A stretch of DNA of 64,000 nt from Nemorincola caseinilytica (GTDB lineage: Bacteria; Bacteroidota; Bacteroidia; Chitinophagales; Chitinophagaceae). Position 1 is the stretch's first letter. Each line of letters begins with the position of its first letter. Positions 8,986-15,122 of this stretch are shown here, in pieces. Position numbers and translations under genes: made by a program. The notes under the pieces are model-generated. The model worked only from the letters and a program-made list of their open reading frames with translations. It was not told where the DNA came from and did not search any database. The DNA lies in NCBI RefSeq assembly GCF_039540515.1, contig NZ_BAABFA010000007.1, positions 1 through 64,000 of the forward strand, given 5' to 3'.

Positions 8986-10104
8986 ATGCAGAAATTCTAC
9001 GACCTGCAGGCACAGGGCTACAACATAGGCCTGGGCGTAAAGCCTGCTGCCAATACGGGTTCAGCATCGTACAAGACGGGGTCTGTAGGTCTTATGCTGC
9101 ATCCTGCCCTTAGCTACCGCCTCAGCGATATGCTCTTCCTCAAGGTAGGTGTCTACTATGCAAAACAGGTATATAGCAACGATGCATCTGCAACTTATAC
9201 TATCACCGACAGGGCCGGAACATACAGCGGTATGCTCAATGGTGTCACTAAAAGTGATAACAGCTCTTTCGGGGGCGATATAGGTGTGCGCTGGTTCCTG
9301 GGCAAGGCAAAAGATATGGACCACGACGGCATAACCGACAAGCGCGACCTCTGCCCCGATATAGCCGGTCTGCCACACTTCAAAGGCTGCCCCGACCGCG
9401 ATGGCGATAGTATAACAGATGCCAAAGATCATTGCCCCGATGTGGCCGGCCTGAAAGAGCTGCACGGATGCCCCGATGCCGATGGCGATGGTATAACTGA
9501 TGCAAAGGATGCATGCCCTCATAAGTATGGCCCTGCAGCTACCCGTGGCTGTCCCGATGCAGATGATGATGGTGTGGCCGACAAGGACGACGCCTGCCCG
9601 TCTAAGAAAGGCCCGGCATCTGCCGCCGGCTGCCCCGATACCGATGGCGATAGCCTGCCCGACAATAAAGACAACTGCCCCGAGGTATCTGGCACGGCTG
9701 CCCATAATGGCTGCCCCGAGCCTCCCAAAGAAGAGCCGAAGAAAGAAGTGGCAAAGCCCGTCATAGACATCTCCAGGCCTGTTCTTTTCCGCGTGGCGAA
9801 GACCACTATAAGCAAGGACGACCATCCGCAACTGGACGAAGCCGCACGGCTTTACAAGGCTACTCCCGGCGCATACATACAGCTCGACGGCTATACCGAT
9901 AATACCGGTAATGCGAAATACAACCGCACCCTCTCCCGCAAACGCGCCAGTGCCGTGAAACGCTACCTGGTACGCAAGGGCGTGGACGGCTCGCAGATAA
10001 AGATAAAAGGCCACGGCAGCAAAGAGCCCGAAGGCACCAACAGCACAAAGGACGGCCGCGCACAGAACCGCAGAGTGAGGATACGCCTCACCAATGACCA
10101 ATAG
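8986..10104 (+). CDS. OmpA-family outer membrane protein, 5'-truncated
   Basis: The 372-residue frame has an incomplete N-terminal beta-barrel (about 1-108), then five calcium-binding thrombospondin type 3 repeats (110-245, pattern DxDxDGxxDxxDxCP). After a Pro/Lys-rich linker comes a C-terminal OmpA peptidoglycan-binding domain (about 262-370: IQLDGYTDNTG, NRTLSRKRASAVKRYL, NRRVRIRL). It would tether the outer membrane to the wall. No signal peptide is present, and the in-frame upstream sequence reaches a stop at 8953-8955 within unrelated DNA. The start codon is thus an internal methionine, and roughly 80-100 barrel residues plus the leader have been lost. The product is unlikely to be exported and the gene is probably inactive. 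Confidence 0.75.
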   Translation: MQKFYDLQAQGYNIGLGVKPAANTGSASYKTGSVGLMLHPALSYRLSDMLFLKVGVYYAKQVYSNDASATYTITDRAGTYSGMLNGVTKSDNSSFGGDIGVRWFLGKAKDMDHDGITDKRDLCPDIAGLPHFKGCPDRDGDSITDAKDHCPDVAGLKELHGCPDADGDGITDAKDACPHKYGPAATRGCPDADDDGVADKDDACPSKKGPASAAGCPDTDGDSLPDNKDNCPEVSGTAAHNGCPEPPKEEPKKEVAKPVIDISRPVLFRVAKTTISKDDHPQLDEAARLYKATPGAYIQLDGYTDNTGNAKYNRTLSRKRASAVKRYLVRKGVDGSQIKIKGHGSKEPEGTNSTKDGRAQNRRVRIRLTNDQ

Positions 10105-10139
10105 ATCATTTCATCATCATTGAACAACCACATATCCTA

Positions 10140-11543
10140 ATGAAAAAACACATCGTTCTTATGCAGCTACTGGCACTCCTGTTGGGAGCCGGTAGCCATG
10201 CCACGGCCGGTATAGGCGGCTACCTCAACATCTACAACAGCACACCCGATACCATAACGCTCAATGTCGTCGACCCATCGGGCTGGGAAAGTGGCGATGC
10301 GCCTACGCTGGGCATTTCCCTGCCACCTATGACAGGCATACCGCAGCAATATATCGAGGCCGATTACACCCAGGCCACAATGGCCACCATCACTGTCAGC
10401 GGCAACAATATCAGTGGCGGTTTCGTGCTGTCTGAAGGAGTGGGGTCGTATGCTATTTCCGGGGTATCGGCATCTGGCATTACCATAGCCAGCAATATCA
10501 CATCCGCCAATTTCATTTACGTCACCATCACCGACCCTTCCGAATCCTGGATGACGAGCAACACTAGCATCCGGGGTTCTACCCTGCAGAACATCGTCAT
10601 TCCCGGCGCCCACGATGCCGCTATGGCCACCAGCTCCAACTGCACTGCAGGAGGCAGTACTGCCAATACGCAGACACAGCAGTACTCCTTCCTGCAAATG
10701 CTCCTCTCCGGCATTCGCCTGTTCGATTGCCGCCCTGTCATCATAGACAATAGCGGTACTATATACTTGGGCCACTATGGCTGGGTAGCACCGCTGAACA
10801 GCTACCAGGGCTGTACCGGCGCTACTGTAGCATCTCTGCTAAACCAGGTAAAGACATTCATATCCCAGCCCGGCAGCAAAGAGGTGGTGATACTGGAGTT
10901 CTCCCACTTCTTAGACCTCTATGCCAACCCCCAGAACAACTCCTACTTCACTCCGGCAGATCTGAGCACCCTTATGACACAGATATACGACTCCCTGGGC
11001 AGTTATCTCTACACCGGCAATGGCAATTTCCTTACCACCAATATCGGTACACTTACCGCCAATGGGGCAAAGGTCATCGTCATGTTCGATCCGGAAATGA
11101 ATGTCACCGGCAATACCTCGCAGGGCATACAGATCACCCCTTCCTCCGTTTACAATAATTTTAGCCAGACCAACGATGTAGATTCTATGATGTACGGGCA
11201 GATAGGGGCACTCTGCGATACTAATAACGCAAGTACCTACTTCTACCTGTCATGGACACTTACACAAGAGCCCGAACAGGCCGCAGCATGCTCTGGAAAT
11301 AAAACGTGGATACAGGTCGTTTTGCCCTTGCTGGGCCCCTTAGGTAACGGTATCTCTATCGCTGCCAACTGTTTATGTACGCCCATTATCTCCCTGGCCA
11401 ATGAGGCCAACAGCCAGCTACCTGAATTTCAGGCCCTGGCCATGCAGAAAAAACTGCCCCGTCTGCCCAACGTTCTCTATGCCGATATGATAGGTCTGCA
11501 GCACTATGTCTATTGCTGCATGCTCAATAACATCACCCCCTGA
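10140..11543 (+). CDS. Secreted PI-PLC X-domain-like phosphodiesterase
   Basis: A 467-residue exported protein with a signal peptide (1-24). Residues about 25-132 form a beta-rich domain (YLNIYNSTPDTITLNVVD). A phosphatidylinositol-specific phospholipase C X-like domain follows from about 137. The catalytic-type residues are visible: H158 in VIPGAHDAAM, R193 and D196 in GIRLFDCRPV, and H212 in YLGHYGW. The family cleaves phosphoinositides or glycosyl-PI anchors; bacterial members act outside the cell on host or environmental phospholipid heads. It begins 35 bases after the truncated OmpA gene and ends at a strong terminator. The substrate cannot be told from sequence. Confidence 0.8.
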   Translation: MKKHIVLMQLLALLLGAGSHATAGIGGYLNIYNSTPDTITLNVVDPSGWESGDAPTLGISLPPMTGIPQQYIEADYTQATMATITVSGNNISGGFVLSEGVGSYAISGVSASGITIASNITSANFIYVTITDPSESWMTSNTSIRGSTLQNIVIPGAHDAAMATSSNCTAGGSTANTQTQQYSFLQMLLSGIRLFDCRPVIIDNSGTIYLGHYGWVAPLNSYQGCTGATVASLLNQVKTFISQPGSKEVVILEFSHFLDLYANPQNNSYFTPADLSTLMTQIYDSLGSYLYTGNGNFLTTNIGTLTANGAKVIVMFDPEMNVTGNTSQGIQITPSSVYNNFSQTNDVDSMMYGQIGALCDTNNASTYFYLSWTLTQEPEQAAACSGNKTWIQVVLPLLGPLGNGISIAANCLCTPIISLANEANSQLPEFQALAMQKKLPRLPNVLYADMIGLQHYVYCCMLNNITP

Positions 11544-11572
11544 CGAAAAAACACCCGAAGGCGTGTGTTGTT

Positions 11573-11615
11573 GCCCGCCGGCAGCCCCCAACAGGGCTGG
11601 CCGGCGGGTCTTTTT
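11573..11615 (+). terminator. Rho-independent terminator after the PI-PLC-like gene
   Basis: A long GC-rich stem, CCCGCCGGC / GCCGGCGGG, with an inner AGCCC/GGGCT extension, is followed by TCTTTTT. It separates the phospholipase-like gene from the tRNA-Met locus. Confidence 0.85.
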
Positions 11616-11710
11616 GTGACAGCTATGGCTACAAGGGCTCCGGTTCAAAAAAATTAGGTATTATCTAGTGTTTATTGGAATATTTATATACCTTTGCAGT
11701 CCAAATTTTT

Positions 11711-11784
11711 GGCGAGGTAGCTCAGGCGGTTAGAGCGCAGGATTCATAACCCTGAGGTCTCGGGTTCAACTCCCGATCTCGCTA
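11711..11784 (+). tRNA. tRNA-Met (anticodon CAT), elongator type
   Basis: A 74-base tRNA. The acceptor stem GGCGAGG pairs with TCTCGCT, with G-U at both ends. Anticodon CAT lies in the loop TTCATAA, and the T arm is TCGGG-TTCAACT-CCCGA. CCA is not encoded. The acceptor pair is standard, so this is elongator or Ile2-type rather than initiator; the CAT anticodon alone cannot separate elongator Met from lysidine-modified Ile. A -7-like box TACCTTTG lies at 11689-11696. This is the intact founder of the truncated array that follows. Confidence 0.92.
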
Positions 11785-11791
11785 CAGACAG

Positions 11792-11819
11792 AAAAGGCAT
11801 CCATTCGGGTGCCTTTTTT
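11792..11819 (+). terminator. Terminator of the intact tRNA-Met
   Basis: GGCATCC-ATTC-GGGTGCC flanked by A and T runs. The same element is repeated after each truncated copy. Confidence 0.85.
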
Positions 11820-11831
11820 CATTGACGATCC

Positions 11832-11884
11832 AGAGCGCAGGATCCATAATCCTGAGGTCTCGGGTTCAACTCCCGATCTCGCTA
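11832..11884 (+). pseudogene. tRNA-Met 3' fragment, copy 2
   Basis: 53 bases matching 11732-11784. U33 is changed to C (loop TCCATAA), and a C-to-T change restores the closing pair of the anticodon stem, giving a perfect CAGGAT/ATCCTG hairpin. The D arm and 5' acceptor strand are absent. Confidence 0.85.
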
Positions 11885-11934
11885 CACACAAACAAAAGGT
11901 GCCCATTTGCGGCACCTTTTTTCATTGACGATCC

Positions 11935-11987
11935 AGAGCGCAGGATCCATAACCCTGAGGTCTCGGGTTCAACTCCCGATCTCGCTA
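11935..11987 (+). pseudogene. tRNA-Met 3' fragment, copy 3
   Basis: 53 bases with the same U33-to-C change as copy 2. The 5' half is replaced by the linker GACGATCC. It cannot fold as a tRNA. Confidence 0.85.
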
Positions 11988-12034
11988 CACACAGAAAAGG
12001 CATCCATTCGGGTGCCTTTTTTTATTGACGACCC

Positions 12035-12087
12035 AGAGCGCACGATCCATAACCCTGAGGTCTCGGGTTCAACTCCCGATCTCGCTA
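12035..12087 (+). pseudogene. tRNA-Met 3' fragment, copy 4
   Basis: 53 bases with U33 changed to C and an extra change in the anticodon stem (CACGA for CAGGA). It is followed by the last terminator of the array. Confidence 0.85.
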
Positions 12088-12174
12088 CACACAGAAAAGG
12101 CATCCATTCGGGTGCCTTTTTTCTTCCATCCCAGATAACGCTTCTACATTTTTCGTAATTTTCATATTGCATTT

Positions 12175-12897
12175 ATGACACGCGTATTCGTTATCTGCAT
12201 GCTCCTGCTGCCCGGGGTCTCCCGGGCTCGCGTCAGAACGGAGTGGAAGGGCAATGTACAGCGGGTAGAGGACCATAAATACTATCCCGGCATTACCGGT
12301 CCTGTTCATACCACCATTTATACCTACGATCTTTCGCGCAAGCAAATGACCAAATTTGTTTACGACTCAGATACCCTCCAGTACACCACCAAACGGATCA
12401 GCTATTACAACAAAAGGGACCGCCTTGCCAAAATGGAGTATTACGGAAAGGACGGGCTGGAAAGCACGGTCACCTTCACCTACGATGAGATCGACAGGCT
12501 GCTCAGCTCACAGGAGATAGCCATCACCATTTGTCGCTGCCCGGGCGATACCGAGAGGAACATATCATACATCAGGTACGATACACTGGGCCAGGCGGTA
12601 GCTAAAGACCTGAACGGCAAGCCGGAAGAACATATCTACTACCGCTACGATACCTGCGGACAGGAAGTGACCATATACGAATATTCATCTATGGCCGGTT
12701 ATCCGTACATCTGCACTTACAACGATAAAGGGCATATGATACAGGAGGTCTCTTATAGCATCAAACTGGCACGGGAGCCCTACCCGGTCGTTACACGTTA
12801 CGAATACATATATGACGAGAAAGGAAACTGGGTGAAAAAAACATGCCTGCGCAACCACAGGGTACTATCCTATACTTTACGCACCATCACCTACTAA
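12175..12897 (+). CDS. Secreted YD-repeat-like hypothetical protein
   Basis: A 240-residue product with a signal peptide (1-20, MTRVFVICMLLLPGVSRA). The mature part has repeated Tyr/Asp-rich strands: TIYTYDLSRKQMTKFVYDSD, VTFTYDEIDRLL, YIRYDTLGQAV, YYRYDTCGQEV and EYIYDEKGNWVKKT. These resemble RHS/YD-repeat or MORN-like beta strands, but no RHS core or toxin tip is present. Such stand-alone YD proteins are common in Bacteroidota and have no known function. It lies after the tRNA-Met array and is followed by a terminator at 13026-13058. Confidence 0.7.
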   Translation: MTRVFVICMLLLPGVSRARVRTEWKGNVQRVEDHKYYPGITGPVHTTIYTYDLSRKQMTKFVYDSDTLQYTTKRISYYNKRDRLAKMEYYGKDGLESTVTFTYDEIDRLLSSQEIAITICRCPGDTERNISYIRYDTLGQAVAKDLNGKPEEHIYYRYDTCGQEVTIYEYSSMAGYPYICTYNDKGHMIQEVSYSIKLAREPYPVVTRYEYIYDEKGNWVKKTCLRNHRVLSYTLRTITY

Positions 12898-13025
12898 TGG
12901 GGCCGTTTTTAACGAATATTCAATAGATACTGGTACGGTTTTTGAACTATTTATTTTGCATTTCCGTATAGTGTGTGTGTTTGATGGAAATTTAGGTGAG
13001 GAAATGACCATATATAGATTTCCAT

Positions 13026-13058
13026 AAAGGGGTGTCTTTCAAGGCTCCCCTTTCTTTT
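13026..13058 (+). terminator. Rho-independent terminator
   Basis: AAAGGGG / CCCCTTT stem with a 14-base loop, followed by CTTTTT. It lies 129 bases after the YD-repeat gene. The stretch between them has no open reading frame of note. Confidence 0.7.
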
Positions 13059-13074
13059 TCACTATCACATACAG

Positions 13075-13815
13075 TTACAGGCCTGTGAGGCATATACCTA
13101 CCGACATAGGTGTCAACGTAGGTCCGGCATTGTCTTTGAAGACATTGGTAAGATTATATGAGCCGAATATGGAGAAATTGCCCCAGCCCACACGCGCCGT
13201 AGCGGCAAAGTTCCATGGGCTTATATAGCGTTTGGTGCTTACTTTATCCTTTATATTGGTTCCTTCTACCGAGCGCAGTCCTTTGGTATGCGCACCTAGC
13301 AGGGTCCCTACCTGCAGACCTATGGCCGCCTTGAAGCCCTTGTTCCTGTTATTGATATTGCTGAAATACCTCAGCTCGAACGGCGCCTGCAGGTATGCAG
13401 TGTTGAACTTATAGCGCTTATAGCCGGTTATAGAGTCCTTCATGAAGTTGGCATCATAGCCGCCCACACCCGTATCGCTTGTATACAGTACCTGTTTGTC
13501 CATGTATATCGATGTGGTACTTATGCCCAGGCCTGCGGCAAAGCTCAGCTTGCTCTTCTTTATAGGGAAGTCATAGCACAGGAACGCATTGAAGGTATAG
13601 GCAAATGGTTTTGTGTTCACCTTGGCCGTATCGCTCGTTTCCTTGTTCCAACTGGCGTAGCCGAACTGCACCAGCACGAAGTCGCGCGCCGACTTCGTTA
13701 TCTGCGGCAGGGAATCCTTGCTGCTTACATTGATAGAGTAGCCGTTTTGGGCAGAGACGCGGGTAGCACATACCACCATCAGCGCTATTACAGCCAGGAT
13801 CTTCCGCATATTCAT
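13075..13815 (-). CDS. Outer membrane beta-barrel hypothetical protein
   Basis: A 246-residue product with a signal peptide (1-22, ending RVSAQ). Alternating amphipathic strands follow, with aromatic girdles typical of small outer-membrane barrels (FVLVQFGYASWNK, YTFNAFLCYDFP, LSFAAGLGISTTSIYM, FELRYFSNINN). The end, VRVG-NFSIFGSYNLTNVF then GPTLTPMSVGICLTGL, fits a closing barrel strand. It resembles the PorT/OmpW-like barrel group common in Bacteroidota, but no specific family is clear. It is monocistronic, and its neighbours share no pathway with it. Confidence 0.7.
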   Translation of the reverse strand: MNMRKILAVIALMVVCATRVSAQNGYSINVSSKDSLPQITKSARDFVLVQFGYASWNKETSDTAKVNTKPFAYTFNAFLCYDFPIKKSKLSFAAGLGISTTSIYMDKQVLYTSDTGVGGYDANFMKDSITGYKRYKFNTAYLQAPFELRYFSNINNRNKGFKAAIGLQVGTLLGAHTKGLRSVEGTNIKDKVSTKRYISPWNFAATARVGWGNFSIFGSYNLTNVFKDNAGPTLTPMSVGICLTGL

Positions 13816-13865
13816 GTATTAGGGCGCAAATATAATAGCTGCCCGATGGATAAATTGTTAAAAAG

Positions 13866-13915
13866 AAAGGAATAATGCGATAATGTGACGGAATGTGGCA
13901 ATGCGATACTGCGGC
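13866..13915. repeat. Dispersed AATGCGATAATG-type degenerate repeat
   Basis: Short degenerate units (AATGCGATAATGTGA, GGAATGTGG, CAATGCGATACTG) are related to those between metH and the GGGP synthase gene at 46165-46303. Non-coding. Confidence 0.5.
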
Positions 13916-13939
13916 AACGAGGCTTTGGGAGGGTGATGC

Positions 13940-13969
13940 AAAACAAAAGCGCCCCGTTTCCGGGGCGCT
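13940..13969 (-). terminator. Terminator of the DUF4402 gene
   Basis: AGCGCCCC / GGGGCGCT stem (13948-13969), followed on the minus strand by TTTTGTTTT. Confidence 0.85.
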
Positions 13970-14001
13970 GCACCAAACCTATATCACTATATTCTTTACT
14001 A

Positions 14002-14526
14002 TTAGTTGTAGTTCACTGTTACGGGCACACCGGTAGCGTTGGTGTACAGACCAGAAGCCTGACCGGCAGCTACGTTCAGGGTAGCACCTACGTTCAGGGT
14101 CTCAGTACCGCCCGCGCTCAGGGTACCTGTGGCAGAAGGTGAGCTGGTAAAGTTGTCTACGGTCATGTTGTGTGTAGCACCGTCTGTTATTGTGCAAGAA
14201 GTAGGAAGAGTTATTGCGTAAGTATAACCACCCTGACCAGAAACTGTGAAGCTGGCAGCAGCTACGGTACCTGTAGTAGCAGGAAGGGTAACACCACCTG
14301 CACCGCCTGTAGTGCGGGTACCTGCAGGAGCCAGAACAGCAGTACCGGCTATAGTTGCAGATACGGCCACGTTACCGAAGTTCATATCTACTGTCTTTAC
14401 TATAGATATCGGAGTTATGATGTTAGCAGATGCAGAAGCTGTTGCAGTGGCCTGTGCGAATGAGCTGTTAGAAAAAGATACCAGTGCAACAGTAGCGAGA
14501 GCGAGAGACTTGAAGATGTTTTTCAT
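14002..14526 (-). CDS. DUF4402 domain secreted protein
   Basis: A 174-residue product with a signal peptide (1-24, SNSSFAQ). The rest is a single DUF4402 domain: an Ala-rich start (ATATASASANIITPISI), the typical VDMNFGNVAVS segment, the centre FTVSGQGGYTYAITLP, and a C-terminal SGLYTNATGVPVTVNYN, which resembles the last strand of pilus-like or spore-coat-U-like beta sandwiches. These proteins are abundant, small and exported; their function is unknown, and a structural or surface role is usually assumed. The gene has a strong terminator. Its 5' region carries an inverted repeat at 14566-14584, 40 bases before the start. Confidence 0.85.
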   Translation of the reverse strand: MKNIFKSLALATVALVSFSNSSFAQATATASASANIITPISIVKTVDMNFGNVAVSATIAGTAVLAPAGTRTTGGAGGVTLPATTGTVAAASFTVSGQGGYTYAITLPTSCTITDGATHNMTVDNFTSSPSATGTLSAGGTETLNVGATLNVAAGQASGLYTNATGVPVTVNYN

Positions 14527-14565
14527 TGTAGTTCGTTTTAGTTTGTTTGTTTAGATTGTTTGTTG

Positions 14566-14584
14566 CCTGCCTGCCGCAGGTAGG
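14566..14584. repeat. Short near-palindromic intergenic repeat
   Basis: CCTGCCTGCCGCAGGTAGG is an imperfect palindrome of a type often scattered in Bacteroidota intergenic DNA. It lies upstream of the DUF4402 gene; whether it has a regulatory role cannot be judged. Confidence 0.5.
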
Positions 14585-14724
14585 TTTGACAGGTATATAA
14601 CCAACGCTGTGCCAGAAACATAAATAATTGAAAATCAAACAGTTGAATTTTTACATGCTATGCCAAACATCCACCACGCGGACAATAATTCCAGAAAATA
14701 GAAAAGCTAGACCGAACACAAAGA

Positions 14725-14752
14725 AAAAGACCGCTCATGAGAGCGGTCTTTT
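14725..14752 (-). terminator. Bidirectional-looking terminator after the small lipoprotein gene
   Basis: AAAAGACCGCTC / GAGCGGTCTTTT symmetrical hairpin with T runs on both strands. It lies 21 bases beyond the stop of the minus-strand lipoprotein gene. Confidence 0.85.
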
Positions 14753-14773
14753 ATAACTATTAAAAAAATCGCA

Positions 14774-14995
14774 TTACAGTTTGCAAGATGCGGTGCTCAG
14801 TGCTGTAGTATAAGTTGCAGACATCTTATCGCATGCGTCTTTCGCATCACTCTTTGATTGTTTGCCCAGTGCATATGGCTGAGTAACAGTTGTGCTACCG
14901 GTAGTGATGGTACAGGTGCAGGTATAGTCTTTCTTACAAGATGTGAACATTGATGCTGCAACAGCTACCACCATCAGAGGAAAAAGTTTTTTCAT
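14774..14995 (-). CDS. Small cysteine-rich lipoprotein
   Basis: A 73-residue product with a lipoprotein signal peptide; the lipobox ends at C20 in MFTSCKKDYTC. The mature part has CTCT near its start and two more cysteines (DACDKM and TASCKL), enough for one or two disulfide bonds. Small lipoproteins with CKKDYTCTC starts recur in Bacteroidota and have no assigned function. It is a single-gene unit with its own terminator. The short length is certain, since both the leader and the stop are clear. Confidence 0.75.
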   Translation of the reverse strand: MKKLFPLMVVAVAASMFTSCKKDYTCTCTITTGSTTVTQPYALGKQSKSDAKDACDKMSATYTTALSTASCKL

Positions 14996-15122
14996 TGTAT
15001 ATATTATGTTTTTTGTAGCGTAAATATCATAAACTCCTTCCGCATTTACATTTGCACACCCCCTGATACTTATATCTTTTTTGACAATGGTCTTTCTTTA
15101 CAGGGAATGGTATATGGCCATC

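Larger units (their letters stand above)
11732..12126 (+). repeat. Tandem array of tRNA-Met 3' fragments with terminators (about 100-bp units)
   Basis: Four units start at 11732, 11832, 11935 and 12035. Each holds the last 53 bases of tRNA-Met, a short spacer, a hairpin terminator with a T run (11792-11819, 11894-11922, 11995-12023, 12095-12122) and a linker ATTGACGATCC. Only the first unit has the 5' part of the tRNA. The T arm and 3' acceptor strand are identical in all copies. The second terminator differs in both arms with pairing kept (GGCATCC/GGGTGCC becomes GGTGCC/GGCACC). Confidence 0.9.

Noticed and set aside
11832..12087. Three further tRNA-Met genes
   Set aside because: The copies lack the D arm and the 5' acceptor strand and have C in place of the invariant U33, so they cannot form functional tRNAs.
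11732..12126. CRISPR-like array
   Set aside because: The repeated part is the tRNA 3' half and terminator, and the intervening parts are near-identical linkers, not diverse spacers.
11822..12345. Short open frames across the tRNA-Met array
   Set aside because: They arise from the 100-base repeat being read through on both strands; their residues simply repeat the tRNA sequence.
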